Shown in pieces: positions 1 to 15,335 of a stretch of DNA of 64,000 nucleotides. Under the pieces are notes generated by a model that saw only the letters and a list, made by a program, of their open reading frames with translations, did no database searches and had not been told where the DNA came from. This stretch comes from Lingula anatina (lineage: Eukaryota > Brachiopoda > Lingulata > Lingulida > Lingulidae), in NCBI RefSeq assembly GCF_001039355.2, contig NW_019775450.1:291537-355536 (forward strand), read 5' to 3'. The position numbers were made by a program, and so were the translations under genes. Position 1 is the first letter of the stretch. Every line of letters starts with the position of its first letter.

Positions 1-46
1 ATTATTTAGGGGGATATGAGAACTGCATCGTCAGTTTATCTAGTTT

Positions 47-1946
47 TTATTCAGGCACAGATGCAATTTTCATATCCCTAGCTTTAAAACAATCATCAAG
101 AAAGTCAGTTGTGCATTTTGCGATATCAAAATCATTACATTGCAGTATGGCAAGAAAAAATTCACTGCTAAGGAAGGGGTAAGTGTCCTCCACTGGATCA
201 GCCATTACTGCTATATTATAGTACATGTACTGCTTTGGATAATCCAAGGACGTTTATTGATAAACGTCTTATACGTCCTTGAATAATCTAACCACTCACC
301 ATCTCTGTCTTCTTCCTCCATTTTTCTTTGACTTCTAGCACTGAGTGGCCTGGACTTTGGTGTCTTGCTTTTCTTCATCTTCTTGAAGGCTGGACTTTCT
401 TGCGTAATCAGTCTACCTCCCACCAACCTCAGCTGTGGCACTGAGAAAATGTTGTTCTTTTCCAGACTGAGGTGACGCAGCCTAAAATTAAGAATGAAAT
501 AATTCTAATATTGTGTCAGAATTTTTCACTGTGGTGGTTAATTTATCAATATCCATATTTTGATTAAAAGGAAAAAAATTCAAGCATAGATTATATTTCT
601 TTTTCCTTTTCTCAATTGATCATAAAAGCTATCTAAAATACATGAAATCCTATCTCACCTCCTCAGTCCAGCTAATGCAGAAAAAGTTGAAAGATCAGAC
701 AGTTTGTTGTCATCTAAAAATAATATTTCTAAAGCAGGGAATCTTTCCATTCTTTTCTCTCTGAAAATAAAGTATTAAAATGGCATTATCAGTACATGTA
801 ACAGTATAAAAGATTCTTTGAAAATTGTGTTATTGAAGTTGAATAAATAAAATAATTATGAAATAACTGATTATCTATACAATACAATACAATACAATAC
901 AATACAATACAATACAATACAATAAATTTTATTTCATGTCGGTTATGTTGTTCAGTATCAACAATTACTTTTCTAAAACAAAGAAATTGTAACAAAACAA
1001 CTTTTAATAACTATACATTATAAAATTACAACAATAAAAACAACAATAATAATAAATAAATAAATGAAAGAATACTATAGCATAAAATGAATAACTTTTT
1101 AAAACTCTAAAACAAATGTTGCAAAAAAAAAAATCCAAAGTGATCATTTGCTAACAGTTTACTTATTTAAAATTAATACTTACTTTTCTGATTTAAAAGG
1201 TTGAGCTAGATCAGGTGGAAGCTCTTTAAAATTATTCCCTGTTAAATGTAGCACCCTAAGTTTTGGAATGACGCCAAGCATTAGAATATCTTCTTTGGCC
1301 AGGTTGTTATATGACAGATCAAGGACCTAAAAAGGGAAAAGTTGATTATGGAAGTGCTGGTAACTAATGAATGAATGTGAATGATACTTATAAAAGCATG
1401 TAGTATGTAGCCATGCCCAAAGGCCAGAAAAGGGGGGGGGGGGGGCATATTAGAAAATTGACTATTTTCTTTTAATCTCACAAATATCAAAACAGACAAT
1501 TTACAAATTATACAAAGATGTTCCAAACATAGTCCACAAAATGTAAAAGTAGTTTTAAATACATATCAAAATATTTACCTCCATATGAGGAAAGTCCTTG
1601 CGTGTAATACGTATTCCTCTTAACCCATTAAGTGGAATCTCTAATTCACGAATAATAGGGAAACCACGGAATGCCTCTGCAATGAAAAAATTATTTATGC
1701 TAGATTTTAAAAATTAAAAGAAGAAAAATATTTTGAGTACATAATTATAAATCATTCAACATAATTTATCAAACTGTATAGGTAAGGGATTTATAGGAGA
1801 AAAAAGGCAGGGATTAATTTATCTGAAATGAAAAGAATTTCAAATTTACTAACAATCAAAAAATGAAATATATAAAAAAATTTATTATCTTACAATCCTG
1901 ATATTTGAGTAATATACAAATCTATCCAAAAGATCTACCCAAGCAC

Positions 1947-2013
<67 letters not shown>

Positions 2014-3933
2014 GACACACACACACACACACACACTTACCGAATGGCAAGAAGTTTTCCCCTGCATTGACATAAGCCACATTGTCAAAGAGGCCCAGAT
2101 CTTCCTCCTTCACCTCAGTGATTCCTTTCCCACAGATGTTCACAGAACACAGGTCTGAGGGGTCCTCTACACAGCTGTGCTTCATCTGCAGGAGAGGAAT
2201 AAAATTATTATTATACTGCTGACTTTTTTCTTGGGTCATCTTGAATTAAATTTTTCCCAATGGTCTACAATCAATAGTTTTTATCAATTAAAAATTATCT
2301 TAAAGTTCTTTACTTTCTATTCAACGAAAGAGGGCCAAACCAAAAGTTAGGTATAGCTGAAAGGTTGAATATAATAATTATGGAAATGGTAAAGTATCTC
2401 CGACCAGAGTGGTAATATCTTCTTACCTTTGTCTGTATCACAATATACCATGTAATTTGACAAGACAACTCAATTTTTACCCTAAATAGCTGGACAGCTA
2501 GCTTTTTAAACAAAATTGCTAGAAAATATAATGTACTTGTTCCCATAAACCCCCCCCCCCCCCCCCCAGTGTCCTCACATGCAAAAAAAATTCTTTAAAG
2601 ACAAACAGTCCCATTCCTACTGAAAGCCAGGTGATATCATAAGATTGCATGGGATACTTGAGACTGCATAGGAGTATTTGCTACTGCAGAAGCCAACCAC
2701 CTTCTATTTCTGAAAAATCTGTGATACACCTCTGGGATAAAAAAAAAAAGAAAAAGAAGAAATAAACAAAAGGACAATTGCAGGTATGCAAATGAACTGA
2801 CCAAGTAGAAGCCATCTAAAGTCTCTCCTTCCTCTTCATCACTGAGATTGCCCTGTAGTCTTGGAGTGCTTATTGGGGCAGCTGATTGCTTTTTCTCTTC
2901 TTTGATCTGTGAGTATGTCTTTGGCTTTGAACAAAGAACAGCCTTGAAGCGGCGACGCTGTTCTGCTCGTAATGAGACCAGCCATGCGCCTCCTCCTGAA
3001 AATGAATTTCATTTCTTTTAAATAATAATGCATGATAGCTTTGCCATTATGAAAATCCTATTTTCCATATTCTTAAATATGAAATAGAATTAAGAAAGAG
3101 CTATATAGAGCACATATCTGTATGTAATAAATTTCTGTGATATATTCACAAACAAATTAATAATAACAATAACAACAATAATAATAATATCCATCACGTT
3201 TGTTTAATATGTAATTTGAAATTTTTTAAATCATAAAATTAGGGGTTGGGGTTACATGGGTTGCTCTCTCTATAATTGATACACTGAAAATGCAAATTCA
3301 GACTTGAGTAATAGATGCCTATGCATCATCATGTTGATGCATCATCCTCTAATATATACTGGTACATGTAGGAGTATTGGAAAATGATTATTGAGGCTGC
3401 AATACCTATAAAAATACCTGGGGAATCTTTTTTTAATGCAAATATGCTTAATAAATAAGGTGACAATTTGTTGTCTCTCCAACTCAACCCCCCGTACCCC
3501 TTTAACCCCCACCCCTTCCAAATCCCCTCCTATAATTTTTCAGCAACTGAAATGTAGCATTGGTTGGTTCTCCACATTTCGCGCTATTTCCTGTGCGTAG
3601 TTTTAAACCCAGAAACGTTACGATTTTCACTCAACAAGTTTCTAGTAAAATTAAAGCAGAATACACTCTTGCCATCATTGGATAGAAGCCTGCTATATGC
3701 ATTTGTTCTCATTTCTTATGTCCATGACCTTATTTACCACAATCTCGACTGAAACGACAATATTTGTACGTTCTCTGAACAGTATACGCAGTATCAAACT
3801 ATGCAGTTTCAATTTTGTGAGATTGAAATGTACACTGACCTTCCTCAGATTGTTTGAATATACTTCTGACAGGAAAGCAATTGCCAGGAACTCCAACACC
3901 CCCATCGTCATATTTCACTCCTGGTATCGCCAT
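47..3933 (-). CDS. XRRA1: XRRA1-like leucine-rich repeat protein (3' end uncertain)
   Basis: Eight exons join in phase on the minus strand: 3933-3840 (ATG at 3933-3931), 2995-2802, 2185-2041, 1676-1579, 1326-1184, 760-659, 481-300 and 207-47. The N-terminus (MAIPGVKYDDGGVGVPGNCF) and the DPSDLCSVNI...VKEEDLGLFDNVAYVNAGEN block line up with X-ray radiation resistance-associated protein 1. Leucine-rich repeats follow (IRELEIPLNGLRGIRI, LDLSYNNLAKEDILMLG, LRVLHLTGNNFKELP, LEILFLDDNKLSDLS, LRHLSLEKNNIFSVP), then a basic, serine-rich stretch. Molecular function of the family is poorly defined; LRRs suggest protein binding. The last frame stops at 47-49, giving 372 aa, about half the human length, so either the invertebrate protein is short or the real gene leaves exon 8 through an unseen donor and continues beyond base 1. 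The gene shares its promoter region with NKAP. Family call rests on recalled alignment, not a search. Confidence 0.8.
879..924. repeat. AATAC pentanucleotide microsatellite in an XRRA1 intron
   Basis: About nine tandem copies of acaat/aatac, followed by AT-rich sequence. The layout (short tandem tail beside unique AT-rich DNA) is like the 3' tail of a retroposed SINE, but no body is recognisable. Confidence 0.85.
1951..2037. repeat. (CT)n-(AC)n compound microsatellite
   Basis: Roughly 30 CT dinucleotides run into 13 AC dinucleotides. On the minus strand this sits immediately downstream of the XRRA1 exon 3 donor (donor bases 2040-2039), so the intron begins gtaagtgtgtgtgt; length change here could affect splicing. 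Confidence 0.9.
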
Positions 3934-4192
3934 TTTGAAACATCACCCTGGAGACGAATGTTACCGGAAATAGACGATCTTTTTATTTCATAATTATAGA
4001 GTACAAATGCTTATATTCTCAATGTGCTAAATCTTATAATCGATTTTGAAAGCAAAACGCCACTTAAGGCAGGTTAATTTATAATTAAATCTAAAATAAA
4101 ACATAAATAATATACATCCGAGTGAATTCTCGCATGTCTCGCGAGATTTCATTTACACTTCCGGTACGTATGTTTTGCTGCAGTTTCAGAAT
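3934..4192. promoter_or_regulatory. Bidirectional promoter between XRRA1 and NKAP
   Basis: The divergent start regions are about 250 bp apart. The interval holds the palindrome TCTCGCGAGA at 4137-4146, a CTTCCGGT ETS-type site at about 4158-4165, and an ACCGGAAA ETS-type site at about 3963-3970 nearer XRRA1. No TATA box is seen. A probable untranslated NKAP first exon ends at a gtaagg donor near 4193. Motif identities are from general knowledge of animal TATA-less promoters; promoter activity is inferred. Confidence 0.6.
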
Positions 4193-4576
4193 GTAAGGTT
4201 ATAACAAAGTTACAAGTGAGATAAACTTGATTGATTGACTTTAAATGCTAAGAATTTTGTTTAAATGTAACGTTGAGCAAGTATATTCCATACAGGTTCC
4301 ATGATAAAGATCTGTTTATGTTTAGGCATGTTTTAGTAGAAATTAGAATAGGTCACACTTCTGATTAAGAGGGAATTTAAGACAGTCGGATATACCTAAA
4401 GTAAAACTTCTAACCTTTTACTTTTTTATCTTCCGAAAACAGTAACTGTCTGTTTCTGAGAAAAAAGACCTGCTCCACATCAACACGAATCATTGCTCAA
4501 CCCGTCCCTGCATTTTAATGTAATCTTTACCCCTTTTTTTTATATTACAGATACTCTGCAAACAAGAGCAAAAGAG

Positions 4577-9065
<4,489 letters not shown>

Positions 9066-9173
9066 TAGAACTGAACAACATGGACTAAGTTAATATTCGT
9101 TCAGGACCAAATACGTTGTTAAAGCTGATGTATATATATTCTGGACTAATTCCTGATGTTGAGAATTGCAACT

Positions 9174-9179
9174 AATAAA
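9174..9179 (+). terminator. NKAP polyadenylation signal AATAAA
   Basis: AATAAA lies 109 bp after the NKAP stop. A second copy at about 9290-9295 and further ones to 9320 could serve longer transcripts. Confidence 0.6.
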
Positions 9180-10750
9180 ATTGTGGTTTTATGGCTTCTG
9201 TTTTGGGATAAATAAGAGCATTATGTAAGATAGTTTCCTCGACACATCAGTCGGATAAAAACTTATTCACCAAGGATTGACTGTTTCAATAAAGTTGAGC
9301 TAAAATAATAAAGTAATAAAAATAATAATTATATTGTTGTTACACTATTCCAGCTTGTTAGCATTGCCAGCTTTTGACAGTTTTACAAATAAATTTCTCA
9401 TACATATAAATCTCACTTTCTAAAATCTATTATACAACTAATCTAAAATCTATTACTGGTGCGGCTACTTTTAGATTTAGCAAGTTGGAAATGTAATATT
9501 TTTTAAAATAAAACTTAAAAAAAAAAAACTTTAGTAGTGGAAAATTTAGACTTGCTTAAGAATAAATTCCGTTTGTGTTGGGGGAGAAGGTGGGCAAAGC
9601 AACTTAAAAAGAAGATTTTTAGTATGATAAGGTCACTTTTTTTGCAAATAAAAGTGATAATATGAAACAAAATCTAGTAAAGAACATTTGGGACATTTTA
9701 TAGGTCTTAATTCACAATAGTACATTACTGAAATTTTTAAAAAGAGCAGTAAAACAGCACGGCATAAGTAAATGCTTGTAAGTGTGTTTATTACATTCAG
9801 ACGATCTCAATTTTTGAAAACTATACACTGCTTAATAAATATTAAACAATAATATATCCAAAGTCCTGCTGTGTGCTTGCTACAGATTGGCAATAAAAGC
9901 CTGTAAGACTGTTCATTTAAGAAATAAATACAGACTTTTGTTCTAAGTTCTATTTGCTGCAGTAAAGACCCGTGGGCTGTCACCTTTACACAAGAAAGTT
10001 ATTGCTTGCATAAGAAGACTATACAAAAATACCAAGGCTTAATTTGGTAAATTTTGAATCAAAATTAAAAAGCACTGTTCAGTTGCTCATCAAGCTGTCA
10101 ATGTGAAAAAGACCACAGACACAGCAGAGCTTACAATACTTTTGTAACTAAATCCAGAGTATACAAAAGAGAAGTTGTTATTAATAAATCCACATGGATA
10201 GGCAAATTTACATCAGCCTAATAATCTACAATACTTAACAAGTACCTTGAACACCATGTAACTATTTAAATATGCACAACAACTGAAAGTAACTGGCTTC
10301 ATACAGTGTTTTTTAACATTTTAAAAACTGTCTATAAAACTGTCTATTACTGATGGCATCCTGTGAGTAAAGCCCCCATCATACACTTATGTCATGGTAT
10401 TTACAAGTTTGTAATGACAACAACAGGGATGGAACTGCCATTCAGTGAAAAACTTCAAAAGTCTGAAAATGTGGCTTGAGATCCAGGGGGCCCTCTGCAT
10501 CGACCTCTAAAATGATATTTTTGGCTCCCAAGAAGTTGGAAATCCACTGATAGATGGAAAAATCTCATTACAGCAACATATCAACAAGAGACAAAATTTG
10601 GAAAAACATTTCAAGACATATTATTCCATTATCAAACAAACAAATTGATGACAACATAACCTCCTCAGTTGAGGGAAGCTTTTATTGTCCCTTCTAGCAC
10701 AGACTGGCACTGTTATTTACTGTGATTACATCTTTCTGGTCTTCAGTTCA
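9180..10750 (-). other. Convergent 3' region: NKAP downstream DNA and BAP18 3' UTR
   Basis: There is no convincing coding frame. On the minus strand the BAP18 message probably runs from its stop at 10751 down to near 9770, where the plus-strand word TTTATT (9787-9792) gives a minus-strand AATAAA. The remaining ~500 bp between the two 3' ends shows only AT-rich sequence. Confidence 0.5.
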
Positions 10751-12594
10751 TCACAGCATGCTGGAATCTACGTCTAGGAAATAAATCAAGAAGTATTTGG
10801 GTTAAAAAATTGCAAAGATATTAGATTTTCATCGTGGTAAACTGCCCTTATGTTTTTCATGTAAATCTTGATAGAGGTTTGGCCAGGTAATCAGAGAACA
10901 TGGTTGAATGATATGGTTCATCACACGACATACTGTACATGTTTTGGTGCACTATAGAAAGTTATAATATTTGACATCATATGGATTTATAAACAAAAAT
11001 GGGTAATCCACTAAGGCAATACTCACCTGAATCAAAATCTAGTTTCCTGGGATGAGGGTCCCCAATTCCCTCTATATCAACATCACCCTCGGGTGCATTT
11101 AGTGCACTCAATGTTACCTCTGAAATTATTGACCAAGCGTGAGATGTGAAATGTTAGATTTATCATTTATCATCATTGTCTCTTGTGTAATGATGGTAAA
11201 AAAATGAATCAAATGTAACTGAAGCTGAGGCTTGATGAGTCAAGATAAAGGCATTTTGGTGGAGGGTCAAAAAGTCTTGCTTCATATCTTTAAATAAACT
11301 TGCTTTAGAAACGTTTTTTTATCTTATTTTATTTTATTTTATTTTTATTTTTTTTAAAGAAAATGTGTAATAAAATCTCCAAGAGTTTCTCACCAGCTGT
11401 CTTCTGTTTCTTTGCTTGAGGCTCTCCTCTTCCGGAAGCTTGCTGCTTCTGTGTAGTTTTCTTTGGAGATTTCTCTTCTGCAGGGACTGGCAGTCCAGCA
11501 TCTTCATAAGCTTTCTTACGAAGCTGAGCTTTTATTTGAGAACTGTAAAATATCAATATTTTTCTTTGAGAACTGTAAAATATCAATATTTTTCTATTTA
11601 TTATCTACCTACGTTCTCAGAGAACCAATTAAGCTTTTTTTCTGAGAACTGCAAAATATCAATATCTATTCAATACTGCTGATCTTTTTTTTTTTTTTTT
11701 GTTGAGAATTACAAAAAATTTATTTACTTTCTTGTTGAGCTAAGTTCTTATCTCATAAGTGGCATATAATGCAAAACATAAATCTCTACTAATTCATTTC
11801 AGTAACAGAAGATGTTTATAATGACTATGACTCAACAGGTATAAATATACAATGCACAATATATTTTGAAAAAAAATCTTCAAGATAAGTAGTTTTTATG
11901 TACAATACATATGATAATTATTTCAAGTTGATTCCCCCACATAATTATCAAAATAAAAATCAAACTGATGCGATTCTTACACTGTTCTTGACTTAATGAC
12001 ATCGCTGATTTTGTCCAGGTCTTCACCAAATCTTTTCACTGTTTTCCTCAGCATTTCAATCTCTGCATCTGTCCATTTGCCACTATGCAATTAAAAATGA
12101 AAATCTGATGATTAGGATAATTACACAAAAAACATGATATCATTCTCAACCTTCAGAGTTTTAAGAATCACTGCATATTGAAAAAAATGCAACACCCCCT
12201 CCCCCTCTTAAAACTCTGCCTTTTACAAATCATCCAGTAGATGTTTCTGCAACAGGATGCAGTTTTATGGCCAGTTTAAATCTCTTGCCCCCCCCCCCCT
12301 TCCGCACACACAAACACACACACACAAACCTGCTTGGAGTAGGTTCTGCTGCAGGATGCAATTGCATGGTCAGCTCACCAAGCCTGTTAAAAGCTGCCCC
12401 AGCAGCTATGAAGATCTCCCCAACCTGTAATAGATAAATAAATTTAAACAAGTATTGGTTAAAATAAATCCACTATCGATTTGAATTATAAACACAACAC
12501 AGCACAGACATTGTGCACCGAGTTGTACGATTTGTTCTCAAATTTTGCCATTCAGCGATATGTCAAAAAATCGTACCTTGCTTGCGGAGCTCAT
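10751..12594 (-). CDS. BACC1: BAP18 chromatin complex subunit (SANT domain)
   Basis: Six exons, all in phase, encode 159 aa: 12594-12577 (MSSASK), 12424-12330, 12082-11981, 11542-11394, 11119-11027 and 10773-10751 (TGA). The protein reads VGEIFIAAGAAFNRLGELTM..LHP, then a SANT/Myb-like helix set (KWTDAEIEMLRKTVKRFGED...ISDVIKSRTVSQIKA), a basic Lys/Gln linker, and a conserved acidic tail (VTLSALN...DVDIEGIGDPHPRKLDFDS). It matches human C17orf49/BAP18, a subunit of NURF and MLL1 complexes that reads H3K4me3-marked chromatin, in order and near-equal length. Exon 4 has two identical in-frame acceptors 30 nt apart (11542 and 11572) because of a tandem duplication. The last exon (DVDSSML) is short and its acceptor is the weakest junction. 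Confidence 0.93.
11538..11597 (-). repeat. 30-bp tandem duplication carrying the BAP18 exon 4 acceptor
   Basis: Two 30-bp copies (11538-11567 and 11568-11597, differing only at the outer edge) each contain a minus-strand tattttacag acceptor followed by TTCTCA. A third, diverged copy lies at about 11642-11668 (ttttgcag). Using the upstream acceptor at 11572 keeps the frame and adds ten residues (SQRKILIFYS); the third would hit a stop. Confidence 0.9.
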
Positions 12595-12956
12595 CCTCTC
12601 ACCATGCGTTTACCAATGCAATAAAAAAGATGTTCTATTTCTCTTTTTATTTACATGTTATTGCTTTGCGACTGATGAGCATGTCACTGTTTCGCGGCTT
12701 AGCGGAAGTTGTGCCGGTGTCGGATGCGAGGCTCTTAGTCTCCAAACTACAGTATGAAATAAATCGTCAAAATGCTCGCAATTCAAAGTTATATAAATCA
12801 TATACACCAAATGCAATATTTGTGCATAATTTTTATACTCAGACAGCACATATTATTTGAATATACCGTATAAAAGATAAATGATATATAGTGTATATTA
12901 GCAAATGTCACAAGACTACCAAGAGATTATCGTACTCACAATCACATGACTTCAAG
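12595..12956. promoter_or_regulatory. Bidirectional promoter between BAP18 and MFSD1
   Basis: The divergent ATGs are 362 bp apart. Sites visible: a gcggaagt ETS-type word at about 12700-12707 and TCACATGAC at 12942-12950, 7 bp before the MFSD1 ATG, which fits the MITF/TFE M-box and is one step from the CLEAR element of lysosomal genes. No TATA box near either start is obvious. Transcription start sites cannot be fixed from sequence. Confidence 0.5.
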
Positions 12957-15275
12957 ATGGAGGACCAGGAAAAGAAGCCGCTGTTGGGAGACAGAGACAA
13001 TGGACCAGTTGTCGCAGTTCCAGAAGACGATGTTGTCCTCGAAGGCTGTGGTGGAACGTTGGCATGCGATCCTAGAAGGGCACTTCACAAATACCTTATA
13101 CTTATCATTATGTGCTTCCTTAGCTTTGGTAAGAAATGCGTTATTTTATCGTCTGCATCCATGATCCACAAATAAAATGAACGTGGGGGAGTTTCAATAT
13201 TTCGGATCGTTGATGTTTACCCACTTTTTATTGACATTAGCTTATATTTTTTGGAGTTGGTGGTTATAATTTCGTGATACAGGCCAAGAAACTCCAGTTT
13301 TCCATAACTGTGGAACCAGGGTTTTTATATTAAGGCGGAGATGGAAGGATGGTGTGTGTGAGAGAGATCGAGAGTTGTGGGTGGGGGTGTTGGTGCTACT
13401 GCTAAGAAAAACTGAGTTTAAAGGGGCATGGGGAGGAAGAATTCTGTTTGCTTAGTCCGCTGTCAAAAACATATGAAGGGAAACCAAGGGTGGGGGCGCA
13501 GTGGCACATACATGTACTGTATAGGAGGATTTATATGGGATCAGTCACTGTTACCAGATATAGTTCATTCTGGTTATCTGAATAACATTATGATGATGTA
13601 GACTATTGTAGATGAATCTCAGATGTCTGATATTAAGTGCAAACCCACAAAATATGTTTGATAAATGTCCCATTTAAGTTCGAAATGTGTCATTGTAGTT
13701 TGTTTTTTAACACTCTTTGTAAATACTGTACTTGTACAGGTGGTTGCCATTACTTTTATGGATCTTTGGTATTTTCAGGGAGTTATTTCTGCTATGACAA
13801 CCCAGCTGCCTTGCAGGACACTATGCTCAAAGACCTGAACATCAATGAGTCCATTTACATGTTGTTCTATTCCCTGTACTCCTGGCCCAATGTGATTTTG
13901 TGTTTCTTTGGAGGTTTTCTGATTGACCGTGTCTTTGGTATTAGACTCGGGGCAATTATTTTCAGTTTGTTTGTCACTGCTGGTCAGGTAGGTTGCTGAT
14001 TATATAGATTTGTGTATTTCTTTTTTATGATATTTATTTTAAGATATTTATTTATTTATTTACTCAATAATTGTCTGATACTCTTGGCCATGACTGAATA
14101 TTTTTTTAAAAAAGTGTAAAAATGTACAATTTTATCACCCATCATTTAGAATTAACTAGTATAAGTCAGTCTAGCAAAAAGTCCTATGGTTTGGCAAACT
14201 CTTTATAACTGCCTGTCCAATTATCCAGCTGTATTTTGAATTTTTCAGCACCATGTTTGCAGTTTGTTTAACATCTTTCACAACACTTTGTTTTCATAGT
14301 AAAATCCATTGCATAAGTTTATGATAGTCTTTATCATGGTAAAAGATGTTTATTTTTATTGTACTAGTAAGTGGATTTCACTTATATCTACTTTTTGTAT
14401 ATAAAAGACACATAGTTATAGTTATTTACCTCTTTCTTTGCAGGTAGTCTTTGCATTAGGGGCATTTTTTAATCTTCCAATTGTTATGCATATTGGAAGA
14501 TTCATATTTGGGTATGTGAAAGATTTTTATTTGTTTTGAATCATTTAAATTTTGTAAATAGTGAAACAAGTATTTGAATTGTTCTTAACACTAATTCTTT
14601 TTTATTTTAACATTAATTAAATCGTAAAGTGACTTTCTTTCACTTTTTAGTTAAAAAAAAAAAACAATTTGAAATTTTGAAAGAGCATTTTTTGCAACAG
14701 CCTCAACCATGTACAGTTTACCACTGATATTTACTTCTCATAAACCCTTTGAGCTCTCAAAATTGTTGGTCAAATTTTAAACAATTTTTCATCTTCAGAA
14801 TTGGTGGAGAGTCTCTGTGTGTGGCCCAAAACACATATGCGGTCAGCTGGTTCAAGGACAAGGAGTTGAACATGGTATTTGGGCTGCAGCTTAGTTTCTC
14901 AAGAGTGGTAAGTGGTCAATCCAAAATATTACACAAAGAAATAAACACAGGGAAATCTGTCTGTCCAGAAAATAAAAATGGCTTACCAAAAAACAAAAAA
15001 TTGGATCTTTATCAAAAATGTTATTCAATGCAAGGAAAAAGTTACAGTGTTGCAAGATGTTGCTGCAAGATGTTTACTCAACGACGATATCCATACATGA
15101 CAGACTAGTACTGTTTTAACTGTCAAAACATGAATATATATTATATATATCTAAACATTTTAGGGAAGTACAGTAAACATGAATATCATGCAACCTCTAT
15201 ATGATGCGATGAAGAAGTCATTTCCAGATCAGCAAGGTTATGTGATTTTGGGAGGCACACTCATGATTGGTGAGT

Positions 15276-15335
<60 letters not shown>

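Noticed and set aside
4493-4576. Upstream in-frame ATG extending NKAP by 28 residues
   Set aside because: It lies inside the pyrimidine-rich intron end before the acceptor at 4549-4550, so it is not in the mature message.
12230-12451. Extended minus-strand frame beyond BAP18 exon 2
   Set aside because: The extra part is the GT-repeat and polyG intron start; conserved BAP18 sequence ends at the donor.
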